DNA of 32,161 nucleotides from Chalciporus piperatus (GCA_038093975.1 JBBPTG010000264.1:1-32161), one strand, 5' to 3'; counted from the stretch's first letter, positions 20,701 to 30,166 are shown. Translations and numbers: made by a program. The notes: generated by a model not told the origin, from the letters alone.

Positions 20701-21317
20701 GTTACCACAGGCGTATTCTCTCTGGACGCTAGATCACATATGATGACATGATCCTGGACGAACTCTGGTGTGATGATTTCATGATTCGAAGCTTGATCTG
20801 ATGGAAGAAGTAGAGTTGCCTAAAGCACAAGTTGAGGGTAAACTGGATCCGACGAGCAGGACAGCGATAAACGTACCCTCCCCTTTGTGACAGCATTCCA
20901 TATTTCCGACCATTCCTCGGATGATTCTCCCTCATATGACAACTTCTCGATTACTGACCATCCAACGGAGCCCGCGTCGAGGCCCATAGCCTGTACCTGA
21001 GCCACAAGCTGCGCTTTCCCGCCAGCACTGCTCTGGACTTGTGGCTGCTGAGGAGTTGCGGGTACGGGCAACGGAGTGGCCGTCCCTGTGGTCGTTTGTC
21101 TCTGCCGTGGTGTATACGGAACATATTTCGCGTTGGATGTCTGTGTTGCGGTGTCCGGGGATGTGCTGGGTGCAGGAAATGTAGTGGTGGATGATGGGCC
21201 AGGGGAGAGGAGGGGGTGTGCGACGAGGTTCTCGCGCGAAGGAGTGCGGATGATGGTGGCACCTTGACTTCTACCGATGGACGTAGCAGGGAAGAGAGTA
21301 TCACGTTTGGACGTCAT
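17784..21317 (-). CDS. VPS9-domain protein, probable Rab5-type guanine nucleotide exchange factor
   Basis: Eight exons on the minus strand: 21317-20877, 20819-20671, 20620-19745, 19693-19530, 19477-19397, 19345-18853, 18786-18018, 17954-17784, giving about 1,047 residues. All introns are 50-66 nt and every phase fits. The donor of intron 2 is an unusual GTTCGT. Residues 1-150 are Ser/Thr/Pro-rich. The VPS9 region spans roughly 470-735. It includes FLPSTSDDASHDEAL, LDLGLEHLDIDIGE, GDVLLPVIIFAVVKANPAKL and GGEESYCLINLMAVAEFLEN. The conserved Asp before the LLPVI helix and the Tyr after GGEES are both present, as in active Rab5 GEFs. The tail has an acidic run (about 880-925), a basic patch, and a C-terminal helix (VSEVGELLREYQRLVEAV). 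It should act on early endosomes in vacuolar traffic. The exact C-terminus is uncertain: the last exon may splice on after HisGly instead of stopping at 17784. Confidence 0.9.
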
Positions 21318-21606
21318 GAGTCGGGGAGATGTGAAGTTTATGCTACAGTTCTGTCATATCATTTGCTGGTTGTAGGCCTACGTTGATTTACTTGCCTGGT
21401 CGTAGATCTAGTCCGTTAATGAAAATCAGTGATCCATGTACGACGAATGTACGATGTCGATGAGCTCGTGGTGGTGGATTGGAGCCTAGTCTAGGTGACT
21501 CTAGCCAAGTTGGGTCTAGCTCATACCACCACCTGGCCATGAGCCCACCTCCGACCACGTCCTAGGCAACTACCACCTGGCCACTTGATGTCGACTTGTT
21601 ACCCAA
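21318..21606. promoter_or_regulatory. Divergent promoter region
   Basis: 289 bp separate the starts of the VPS9-domain gene (-) and the coiled-coil gene (+). A short imperfect repeat of CCACCACCTGG/CCACCTGGCC type lies at 21520-21585. No clear TATA box is seen on either side. The two genes probably share regulatory sequence. Confidence 0.4.
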
Positions 21607-22625
21607 ATGTCTTCCACTTCATCCACTCCCCATAAAAACGGGTTTCGAGACGGCGGCGACACGCCCGTCGACAACGACAACCCGGACGACATCTCGCTCA
21701 GAAACCATCGTCTAGCTCAGTACATCCTCGCCAACAAAGGTTCATACGTGCCATCGTACGTTTTACCTCCGCACACACGGTCGAAGATAACGGCGCCGTT
21801 CTGAGCATGGATCTCTGAATTTCCAGGGTCGAGACGCTGCGAAAACTAGGCGAATCGTCCACATTCCCAGTCGAGACCGTAGACACCCTCACAGAAAGGA
21901 TTGCAATGCTCAAGGAGCAGCACGCAAAGGACCTGGAGAACCTGTTCAAGTTCCAGGCCGCGGAATACTACCAAGAGCAGATCGATCATCAGCGCTGCCA
22001 CGATGTATCGGCGTACATGGACATTGACGAAACATACCCCGACCAGGTGGAGTTCAAGAAAGCCCTCGAGGTATGTTCCTTGCTCCTTCACGTTACTCCC
22101 TGTTGACTCTCTTTCCGCAAGCAACTCGACAACAGTATGATATCGATGAACCGTTTTAGGCGTGACATGGAAGACGGGGTCTCCATGCTCCGATACACAC
22201 ATCTCAAGATGCTCACTCCTCTGAGGTCGAAACTGAATGCTCTCAAAGCCAAGGAGAAGCAGGCACACCAGAAACGTGATGCACGGTTCCCGCAAAGTAC
22301 ACAAGAGTACTACAAAATCACCGATCGCGATGTCCAGCTGCGCGTGGCACGGTTCCTCACGTGTTCGAGGACCGATCAAGAAAAGATGATGGACGAGTTT
22401 GGCTGGGCATATCGGGCGGTGCAACCACTGATTTCCCTCTACAAGACAGACGTATGCTGGTTTATTGTTGCAGTTCTTCGGTCGACCATTCTGATTCTTT
22501 CGCAGTCCAAGTTTAGCAGTGAGGTGGATAGTTCAATCAGTGGTTTGTTGGTGGCCGATCCGAGACGACGTAAACCGCCGGTTCCAGAAGAGGTGCCGTT
22601 CAAAAAGTTTTCACATATCTCATGA
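21607..22625 (+). CDS. Orphan coiled-coil protein, four exons
   Basis: Exons 21607-21755, 21827-22070, 22122-22451, 22506-22625; introns 51-71 nt with GTACGT, GTATGT and GTATGC donors. All phases agree, and the product is 280 residues. The N-terminus is polar (HKNGFRDGGDTPVDNDNPDD). Residues 35-50 (NHRLAQYILANKGSYVPS) look like a short helix. Several amphipathic helices follow: TERIAMLKEQHAKDLENLF, QVEFKKALEQLDNSMISMN, MLTPLRSKLNALKAKEKQA. A coiled-coil protein is likely. The C-terminus is RRRKPPVPEEVPFKKFSH. I do not recognise a family. The gene is divergent from the VPS9-domain gene and shares its 289-bp upstream region. Confidence 0.72.
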
Positions 22626-23174
22626 TCTGCAGTGCTGTTGGAGATGTACATATCCTTTGTATGATGATCCGTCTGATTGCTCGTTCAGCGATGCATAGGC
22701 ACCAAGCGTTGCTACGGTACGGTATCTGTTCGGGGTGTTTCATGATCTACATCGCTTCACCACTTTGCTGTGTATTTTGCATTGCCACCCAATTGCAGCG
22801 GTCGTTGGATCAACAGCCATGCTACCATGCTGATACTTTAAATCTTCAATGCCCTGCAGTGCCTGCACGCTCTACCACCGTGCTGAACGGCCCAGCAGTC
22901 ACTCTGAGTACGTTATTTCTGACCCGTGCTGATCCTGCTGTCATTCACGTCGTACATCCGAGTCAGCTCATACTATATAACTCTCAAGACCGACGTCTCA
23001 GTGACCGGCTCACACCTTTCTCCATATCTATCGTCGTCGTTCCATCGTATTTGTATCCCTCTCATCGTCTCTCATTCTCAGATCGACTTGAAACTGTAGC
23101 CGCAGCTTATTCACATCCAACTGTATTTCTGGCCAACTTCCATTCCCTTCAACTTCATTAGTTATACTCTCATA
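22626..23174. other. Intergenic, promoter side of the Bud6-like gene
   Basis: An open frame covers most of it but has no recognisable protein character and overlaps the preceding stop; not called. TATATAA at about 22974-22980 (in CTATATAACTC) lies roughly 200 bp before the ATG at 23175 and could be a TATA box with a long 5' leader. Confidence 0.4.
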
Positions 23175-23851
23175 ATGGTCTCTGCCGGTCACGGATCGCC
23201 CTCTCCAATCAGCCAACCATCTCCTGGAGTGAGTCTCCTCTCCCCGTTTCACTATTTCCCCTAGCCCCTGACAGTACCCACTATGCCTGGGAATGACGTA
23301 TAGGTCTACTCCGACGTACCAGCGATCGTACACGACCTTATTCGTGATATGAAGGCTCTCCAGGAGTCTCTCCGTCTCTGGAGTTTAGCGCAAGGGACGC
23401 AAGTAGACGTCAGCGACCGCTACGTGCAATTCGGCGTCGAATTCAATGCCATCGCGCGAGCGTTCGAGGAGTATGATATCTCGACGAGGTGCGTCCACTG
23501 GCAATCCCGATCCCGGTTCCGATCCTCTTACTCTGAACCGCCCACGACCTCCAACCCCGAGCGCTGAGCTCTACCCCCGCGTCTTATCCATGCTGGCAAC
23601 GCTACCTGAGCCTCGAAACTGACTGACGGTCTGCTCCCAGCGACCTACACTCAATACCAGCGCGACTCCGGTCGGTGCTGGAAGATCTTTTAGGCGAAGA
23701 TCCTTCACCGGGCGTGTTGGATCGGTATATGCCAGATGTGAGACAGTTGTTGTATGAGCTTCTCCTCGGACTTCGCTCGAAACAGACAGCTTGGCGGAGT
23801 GCTTCGGCCCGATCACCGACGACCGGATGTAGATCATCCCAGAGAGCCTAG
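23175..23851 (+). CDS. Short protein resembling only the N-terminal region of Bud6/Aip3
   Basis: Three exons: 23175-23228, 23304-23488, 23641-23851. Introns are 75 and 152 nt with GTGAGT..TATAG and GTGCGT..CCCAG ends. The product is 149 residues. After a Ser/Pro-rich start (SAGHGSPSPISQPSPG) nearly the whole protein matches the N-terminal domain of Bud6/Aip3 polarity factors as I remember it: VHDLIRDMKALQESLRLWSL, VSDRYVQFGVEFNAIARAF, SVLEDLLGEDPSP, MPDVRQLLYELLLGLRSKQ. In yeast Bud6 is an actin-binding formin cofactor of about 790 residues; the formin- and actin-binding half is its C-terminal part. None of that is encoded here or just downstream, where the sequence becomes non-coding after the stop. 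It could be a stand-alone paralogue that binds polarity partners without formin activity. Confidence 0.75.
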
Positions 23852-24208
23852 ACGGAACTGGCAGGCTTTTCGTCGGGTTGGTTCTCTGTTCGGATGTAGA
23901 GATGTTCGGGTCTGTATGTTCCTTTGACACGCTGTTGTCGCACGTCGCGGCTCTCGTCGTCCAACTGTTCTGGTGCCATCTTGGCTCATCTACTTATTAT
24001 TATCTACCCCCTCGTTTGCGCTCGCTTTCCTATGTTTATTGACTTCAAGTTGCTAAGTATCTATAATTCATTAATCAAAACTTATGTATCCTGTTCTTCT
24101 TATCTCCCCTAAAAGACGTGTAACAGCGTGTTTACACGGAAACCCCACATCTACGAAGAAATGATGATACATATATACAACCGTGTTCCCCAATTCCTTC
24201 CTTCCCTC
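23852..24208. other. Convergent intergenic region
   Basis: 3' ends of the Bud6-N-like gene (+) and the RidA-family gene (-). AT-rich with several polyadenylation-like tracts; nothing else seen. Confidence 0.5.
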
Positions 24209-24858
24209 TCAATCGATATTTGAATCTTCCGTAGGAATCTCCGCTATACACTCGATCTCGACCAGTGCCCCTAGTGGCAGGGAAGCGACGCCAACACACG
24301 TTCTCGCAGGCATTCCTTCCGACTCGGAGGCGGAGTTATTTTTGAAGAACTATGCTCGACATCGATACCTCGCTCGATCAAAGATCCACTATTTTGAATA
24401 AAACCGATGCTACGTACCTCTTTATATGCATCGTTGAAACCATCGAAATCGCGAGCGAGGTTGGACATGTAGACCGTCACTTTGACGATGTCGTCGAGGC
24501 TGGATCCGGAGGCTTTTAGGACTTTCATCATGTTCTCTAATGCGGCTTTCTGATGATGAGAATGTGGTGGCCATCGGGGGGTCGGGATCAGGATTGGGAT
24601 CGGGTCGATCGCGTGCCAGCGAGTAAAGTGGGGGAAGGAGACGTACCGCCTGATCTTGAACTCTGCCCACTACGATGTTGTATTCGTTGTCACATCCGAC
24701 ACTTCCAGAGACGTATACGTGACCCTTTGATATCACTGCCTGCGCTATCATACAAGTAAAAAAGTCAATCAGTGCTAGTCAGAGAGGGTGGGAGACGGAC
24801 AGAATACAGGCAAAGGTGGTATAGTGTCTGGAATGTTATTGACTATGAGCTTGGTCAT
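24209..24858 (-). CDS. RidA/YjgF/YER057c/UK114-family reactive imine deaminase
   Basis: Four exons on the minus strand: 24858-24808, 24739-24647, 24549-24418, 24349-24209; introns 68, 97 and 68 nt. 138 residues, the family's usual length of about 125-145. Visible family blocks: ISKGHVYVSGSVGCD, VQDQAKAALENMMKVLKASG, DIVKVTVYMSNLARDFDGFN, and the signature SEGMPARTCVGVASLPLGA followed by VEIECIAEI. The arginine of PART and the glutamate of VEIE correspond to the active-site pair of RidA. The family forms trimers that hydrolyse reactive enamine/imine intermediates such as 2-aminoacrylate, in cytosol or mitochondria. No obvious mitochondrial leader is present, so a cytosolic form is more likely. 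The first acceptor was taken at CGCAG because it alone keeps the frame. Confidence 0.92.
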
Positions 24859-25054
24859 GGTGGTCGATGGAGATAGAGGGGAAGGGGAAGGAAAGGGGGA
24901 TGTGCGATATCCCACATCCGACTCGAGGGGACGGTTTAATATGTCGAGCTGCGTTGACGCGTTGACGTCTCAAAATGTTCTATACGCAGATTCCAGAAAG
25001 ACGGCTACCGGCACGCTCATTACTCCGGAAGTGTAGAGGTGATAAATCGAGACT

Positions 25055-25945
25055 AGTGGAAGGCGAACAAGCCTTACATCGGTGCTAGTCTCGAAGTAGA
25101 GTAGCTTGGAGATATCAAGTGTCTCGTCGCGTCCACCACCGACAAGATAACGCCCATTTGGCGAGACCGCAATGCATCATACCGAAGGATGCTCGGCGCT
25201 CAACCCCATACCCAATCCATAGTGGAGGGTGAACGACTGTCTTCATCCCGACTCTTTGGGCTGCCTAGGGGAGACTAGACCCAGTCTGGGCATGCGATTC
25301 CGTATCGCAAAAGCCTGAGGTACAGAACGGTCTGCTGAAGCGGCAATGAGTCACCTTCCCGCCACTCGATAGTGCGACCGAGGCAGGAACATTGCTACTT
25401 ACTGTGGAACTGCCATTGGGAGAGGGATCCAGTACTGATCCAGTGGCCACTTGATATGAGCCTCGGAGACAGAACATATACGTTTGCTGTCGCTCGACCA
25501 AGCGTCGGTTGGCCCCGATCCGGTGTGCTGACTGAGACGGGGAGGTTGATGAGCAACTCGCCTCGACAACTGTCGTTTTCTCTGAACCGTCGGTCGCACA
25601 GGCGATGCGCTCGCCATCTGGGGAAAACTTGACGGTGTCAACCATTCCACCAGGCTGGCCCTCTGGCATGAACAACGGGCCAACGAGTCGCTCTCCATCG
25701 ACGATACGCAAGATGGAGGGGTCCAGTCATCCGATCCAGTGGCAAATCTCTCCGAGTCTGGGGAAATATACACCGTCAGTATCCAAACATCCACATACTT
25801 CGTCTGCACCTCCATCTCCTGCGTCCGCGCATCCCATACCCTTGCAACATTGGAATCTGATCCAATGACGATCCATCTATCATCGTTCGAGACAGCGACA
25901 GCCATAACATTACCACCGTTGTATCACCTTTTCCCGACCTATTAA
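25055..25945 (-). pseudogene. Degraded WD40-repeat gene
   Basis: Several WD40 units can be read on the minus strand but in different frames and with stops between. They are VAVSNDDRWIVIGSDSNVAR then VWDARTQE (near 25820-25900), VKFSPDGERIACATDGSEKT (near 25575-25635), AWSSDSKRI (near 25480-25510), VALSSGGK (near 25350-25375), WDTESHAQ-like remains (near 25285-25310), and IAVSPNGRYLVGGGRDETL (near 25090-25170), the last preceded by TGA where Trp is expected. It resembles the expanded WD40 families of mushrooms, some of which end in NACHT-type proteins, but no NTPase part is seen here. Frame breaks make function unlikely, unless unrecognised introns remove them. Its 5' side meets the Tc1-like element at 26039. 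Confidence 0.75.
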
Positions 25946-26038
25946 CTGGACCGCAGCCGTCTTCAAGTTCGCCCCCAGTCACGATGTGTGCTCCGTCTGG
26001 TACAACTGTTTCGGAAATTCTTGTCCGGGTGGCGCAAA

Positions 26039-26068
26039 CACGCGTTCGAAATTCAGAAAATCAAACAA
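26039..26068 (+). repeat. Left terminal inverted repeat of Tc1-like element
   Basis: Exact reverse complement of 26584-26613 over 30 bp. Confidence 0.8.
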
Positions 26069-26145
26069 ATCAGAAAATCATTGTCCTGAGCTTTCTCGAT
26101 CCTCACACTCTTTTAAGTACTCAGAAATACTCTAAATTATGGCTA

Positions 26146-26532
26146 TTAGCGACTACGACTAAGACGATCCTTATATCCAAACGTTTGGCGGCGCAGTCCA
26201 ATGTCACGTAGATTGTCGTGTAAAGCAGTGGTCGAGATGGGTTGGTCATGATAGACAGCAAGCCAGTCATCAATTTCGTCGAGGAACAGGGAGGGAGTTT
26301 CATGAATGAGGTCATGCAGTTCAGTGAGAACTGCAGCGTTAAGTAATCGGGGTCGTCCGTGAAGGACGGAAGGTGGATCGACTCGACCATGCCCCTCGTA
26401 GTTGTCAGCCCAACGATTGACACTTTGTCTTGATACACCTAAGGCCTCAGTCACCTCTTCCATCTCGCAGCCCATCTCGAGCAGTTCTAGTGCTCGTTGC
26501 TTCATGTCTGGATTGATTTTGCGATATACCAT
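26146..26532 (-). pseudogene. Tc1/mariner-like transposase, N-terminal HTH part only
   Basis: 128 residues from ATG at 26532 (an in-frame ATG further upstream, 26712, would lie outside the inverted repeats). MVYRKINPDMKQRALELLEM opens a first helix-turn-helix, VTEALGVSRQSVNRW is its recognition part, and GRVDPPSVLHGRPRLL is the link typical of this fungal family. LFLDEIDDWLAVYH and ISTTALHDNLRDIGL form the second helix-turn-helix. Complete members continue into a DDE/D catalytic domain. Here the frame ends nine to fifteen residues after DIGL, in unrelated sequence, then the right-hand flank of the element. It cannot transpose by itself but might still bind the repeats. Confidence 0.8.
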
Positions 26533-26583
26533 TGTTGCAATCTTGCGTTGTGAGGCTGCTCCGGATTTTCTGAATTTTCTGAA

Positions 26584-26613
26584 TTGTTTGATTTTCTGAA
26601 TTTCGAACGCGTG
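26584..26613 (-). repeat. Right terminal inverted repeat of Tc1-like element
   Basis: Exact reverse complement of 26039-26068 over 30 bp. Just outside lies a triplicated CGGGAGTC-type repeat (26645-26690). Confidence 0.8.
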
Positions 26614-26898
26614 CCATTTGAGAACGTCTCTGAAATGGCCACTCTGGGAGTCCGGGAGTCCGGGAGTCTGTCGGGGAGTCCGGGGCTCGCCACGTGATGG
26701 CATATTTGTCACCGTTCACTATTCAAGTCTCATCACAGCCACCCTCCTACTCGCTGTTCACGACAACCGCGGCGGTCAAGGTCAAGGTCATCCCGCCCAG
26801 CTCTGCTCGTCCACCACTCCCGTTTCTCACCGCGTACAGACGGCGGGTAGACCGTACACCCGCAGAGTCCCGATTGCAAGTACTCGCAGCGGTCAATT
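26614..26898. other. Upstream region of the zinc-finger gene
   Basis: Contains three to four copies of a GGGAGTCC unit at about 26645-26690, then C-rich sequence up to the ATG at 26899. No coding exon seen. Confidence 0.4.
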
Positions 26899-29068
26899 AT
26901 GTCTTCGTTGGGCCAATCCGACCTAGCACTCCTCGCCCGCCATCGTATCAACCTCACGTCCGTTGGCCTCGCTGTGGACTGTACGAACTGCGGAGGTACT
27001 GCAACACTCACGATCTGCAAGAGTGATCGGAGTGGTAACGCAGGCAAACCAGTCGCAAAGGTATGCTCAGACAACAGGCGATATTCGCTGTGACTCTCGT
27101 GCCTAACGCAAAGAAACAGCATCCCCAATGCACGTTCTACCGCTTCTTCCCCCTCCTGACCACTTCAACTGCCATCATGGCACGTATACATGCTGGCTCG
27201 AGCCCTGTACAGAGCCCAGTGCTCTCCTCGACGCAGCCTGCTTTTTCTGTGACTCCGGCAAGCTCTTCACAGCCAAAGCCAAGGCTTTCCCGCAAGAAAG
27301 GGGAGCCGTGTACACGCGCGTCGTGTCGACGTGCCCGTGCCTTGCGCTGTGCTCGTGCCAAGTGCCAGACCCATTGCCTCGAGGAGGGTGGGTGCCTTTT
27401 CCACCAAGCTGCACGTAGTGATGAACCAGGAACTGCGGTTAACCCGGACCCCATACCTGCGAGAATTGATGTCCCCCAGCGAGCTGAGCCTGAGGTGCCA
27501 CCACCACAAGCTGGTGGTAATGGCTTCGGCCACCACGAGTGTCTCACAGCATTACTTCAGTCACTCGAGGCTCAGGGCCTCGAGGCTCCATCCTTTTCCC
27601 CAGACTATATACCCTCGATTGACGACCTCCTTCGTTATGCCCCTGAACCTGCTCGCCCGAGCTCGCCCGAGCTTCCTCCTGAGCCCTCGTCTGTTCGGTC
27701 AAGCTCCCCTGTGTTTCCGCCTGATCCCTCGTCCCCTCCTCGTTCACCCTCACCTCTGCCACCACCTCCCTCCCAACCACGATCTTTTCGTGCCCCGTCA
27801 TCAACCTCTTCATCTCCGCCACCTTTCTCTGTACCACGATCGCCCCTTCGATCACGATATCTCTCTACAGCGGAGGTGGTCAAGCCTCGTATCACTAGTC
27901 AACTGGACCCAATCTGGTCTGAGGATTTACGGGTACGAGCGAAGCAACGAGCTCAACGAGACAAGCATGCTTCGGAGCGCAAAGCACTGCAGCTTGCAGA
28001 CCGGCAAAAGTTTCTTTTGTATTGGTATGACGGAGTTAGTCGTTCTTGTTATTGTCAACAAGCGAGACGGTCTCCTAATGATTGATGCAGGATGATGTCG
28101 AGGTGAAACTCGAATACATCCTTGATTGCCCCTGCTTTCCCCTCTTTCAGCTGATGAGCAATCCGGTGCTCGTTGCCTCCCTTGGAGATGATATCACGAA
28201 GATCGAGATCTTCGAAAAAAAATTTATGAAGTGGATCCCGACTGCACTGAACTACACATTTAAGCTCGAGCCTGACTGCCATGTCTTTGTCCGCCGGCAT
28301 GGTGTCACTCGGTGCAATGGGTTTGACGAACACTTCGAACTTGCTCAGCAGGCTTCTCGGCCTCGACATCTTCGCTTCAACATGAAAGCAGAGCGTGATA
28401 GTCTGCGTGTGAAGGTTAGGCAGAGGGGATTTCAGTCAGATGATGAGGTAGAGGTTGTCGAACATCCGAGTCGCAGACCAGTCAAACGAACTCTCGAGAC
28501 CAGTCCCCGCCATCGAAGCGAGGGCCCAGCGAGGGCTCGTCCATGCCTTCGTGTCAACTCTAGCCCCCCACGTCAGATAGATCCCATCGATCGTTACGCA
28601 AAGTCTTTGTCACGCTCACCTTCACCTTCTATTTCTTCACCGACCGACTCAATATCATCTTTGCCCATGTCGACATCTGTGGCAGCAACATCGTCGACAT
28701 CTTTGTCGGAACCTCTGGTCGCACCTGTCATCTGCCCAGAGTGGACGAAAACACGTGTCTGGCCTCGAGACATGGCAACGTGCGAGATGGTCAGGGGGTT
28801 TCGCCAGATGGACGACGGGACATTGCTTGATCATTATGATCGGGAGCCACTATTTGGACTGATCTTTCAGGGAGCGAAGTACAATCGCGGAACCTATTAT
28901 GACAACCGCACCAAGTTTCTCAATACCATTCCGTCTCTCCTTGCGGAGCACGAGGCTGCTGGCACCTCGAAGAAAGGCAAGTGGGCTTCTTACCTTGCTG
29001 CTCGGCGCGTGGCCATGGGAGAGACTAGCAAGCCATCGGGAAAGACATCGAAAGCATCACTGGACTAA
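26899..29068 (+). CDS. GRF-like zinc-finger protein of a mushroom-expanded family
   Basis: Exons 26899-27060, 27120-28034, 28091-29068; introns 59 and 56 nt; 684 residues. The first exon plus the start of the second form one cysteine module: CTNCGGTATLTIC, then GNAGKPVAKHPQCTFYRFFP across the splice. The order Cys-x2-Cys, Asn-x-Gly-Lys-Pro, His/Cys, Phe-Tyr-Arg-Phe resembles GRF zinc fingers (GxNxGRxF..C..F.W). A second Cys cluster follows (CTRASCRRARALRCARAKCQ, then CLEEGGCLFH, about residues 137-170). A long Pro/Ser-rich linker leads to a globular region around residues 360-480 (LDCPCFPLFQLM, RRHGVTRCNGFDEHFE) and a C-terminal block (WPRDMATCEMVRGFRQMDD, YNRGTYYDNRTKFLNT). I recall such proteins as multicopy in Agaricomycetes; function unknown, nucleic-acid binding likely. 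The donor GTTAGT of intron 2 is the only one that keeps frame. Confidence 0.75.
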
Positions 29069-29178
29069 TGTTTGTCGCTCATTTTCATTGTGACCTGCTC
29101 GTTGTATTGTCATCATCGTCATGTAGCTTTAAGCACGTACACATCACATGTATCCTAGTCATTGATTTGTATCAACAG

Positions 29179-29809
29179 TTATGAATGAGAGATAGGAGGG
29201 TGATGAGGCTCTTTCTCTTGTCGAGATAAGGTTGCTACAGTATATCGATTCCTGCGAAGAATCATTTCATCAAGGAAAAAATTGTACTTTGCTGGTGTCA
29301 TCTCTCGGCAGATATTGTGAAAGCCCCCAAACCAAACGTTAACCTGCTCAGCAACGGAGGAGTTAAAATAGTATCCTCCATTTCCATCAAGAAGCTCCGG
29401 GTAGTTCTTCATGTTGCATCGCTGCTGGCAAAACACATCACTGGCCTTGTGCTTCGTGGTGTGGTGGAATGCGTCCACACACATACCCATGCCATCGAAG
29501 AACTTGATTTTTCGCTTCTCAACTTCACGGAGGGCATTGCAGTTGAAGTCATAGATCATGTGCTGGGGTTTTCGGGCCCGGGGAAGGGAGAAGATTTTTT
29601 CGAACAGTATCTTTGAATAAATTGAGTCTTCTGTGTAAAAAAAATGTGAGATGACTTACGAGTACATTTGACACTGCTTCATGATGGTACATGGTTGCAC
29701 GACCACTTATGATTCCACAGGGGCGAACAAAGAGTTGTTCGTTGTTCGTTCGCTGACGACAGAAGACAGCCTTGAGCTTGGGTGGCTCTGTCTTGTCGGA
29801 ACAGTCCAC
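29179..29809 (-). pseudogene. 3' part of a KDZ-associated (CxC5/CxC6-type) transposase-like gene
   Basis: Two exons are visible on the minus strand: about 29809-29660 and 29610-29179, with intron 29611-29659 (GTAAGT..CAAAG). The C-terminal exon reads MIYDFNCNALREVEKRKI, then MGMCVDAFHHTTKHKASDVF, CNMKNYPELLD, YYFNSSVAEQVNVWFGGFHN and YNFFLDEMILRRNRYTV. This is the conserved end of large basidiomycete proteins that carry CxC5/CxC6 cysteine clusters and are linked to KDZ transposons. The upstream exon (LFVRPCGIISGRATMYHHEA) fits the segment before it and starts after a good acceptor (TTTTCACAG). The remaining N-terminal exons should lie at 29820 and beyond, but an LTR begins at 29910 and no matching coding sequence is found, so the gene is truncated or interrupted. 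The family name is from memory. Confidence 0.65.
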
Positions 29810-29965
29810 TGTGAAAACTAAACGAACTCAGCCGATGCCTAAGAGAGGCGGAAACGACTATATTCACCTAAACGAACTAGGTACAACTCAAATAAGTAAA
29901 GGAACTAAGTGTTACGATCGTTCATTCTTTCCTTTCTCATTACCTTGTACTAAGTCCTAGTCGCT

Positions 29966-29976
29966 GGTTCGAGTCC
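29966..29976 (+). promoter_or_regulatory. RNA polymerase III B-box match inside the LTR
   Basis: GGTTCGAGTCC matches the tRNA B-box consensus GGTTCGANTCC at every position. No A box or cloverleaf could be built around it, so it is not a tRNA gene. Confidence 0.35.
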
Positions 29977-30157
29977 TGCCTAGGCCTCTTATTTCTTGCT
30001 TGCTTTAGTCAGCGGATGTTCTTCGATGTTCTTTCACATTCCATACTTCGTCATCACTGACTCGTACTCTTACCAAGCATGACTCATTCCTATTCGTCAT
30101 AGCTTGTTCTTACACATTCCAACCGGTTCCATGCCTGCCCTTAACTCGTTTCTCTAC

Positions 30158-30166
30158 TTATATAAA
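30158..30166 (+). promoter_or_regulatory. TATA box of the LTR promoter
   Basis: TTATATAAA in the LTR. Transcription about 30 nt downstream would start near 30190, exactly where the sequence complementary to the primer site begins. Confidence 0.7.

Larger units (their letters stand above)
26039..26613 (-). mobile_element. Internally deleted Tc1/mariner-like element
   Basis: Bounded by a perfect 30-bp inverted repeat (26039-26068 and 26584-26613, starting CACGCGTTCGAAATTCAG), extending to about 41 bp with one or two mismatches. Inner copies of TTCAGAAAATC repeat in tandem. About 575 bp in all, whereas complete relatives are near 1.5-2 kb. It encodes the DNA-binding half of a transposase and no catalytic domain. 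I do not see a clear TA duplication at the ends, so the true termini may lie some bases further out. Confidence 0.75.

Noticed and set aside
22622..23161. 179-residue open frame
   Set aside because: Begins on the stop of the preceding gene, has no domain-like pattern, and occupies the promoter side of the Bud6-N-like gene.
26146..26712. 188-residue transposase starting at 26712
   Set aside because: That start lies outside the inverted repeats. The ATG at 26532 begins the conserved MVYRKI segment.
29910..29990. tRNA gene around GGTTCGAGTCC
   Set aside because: No A box, no matching 5' acceptor strand and one T-stem mismatch; no cloverleaf can be drawn, and the motif lies inside an LTR.
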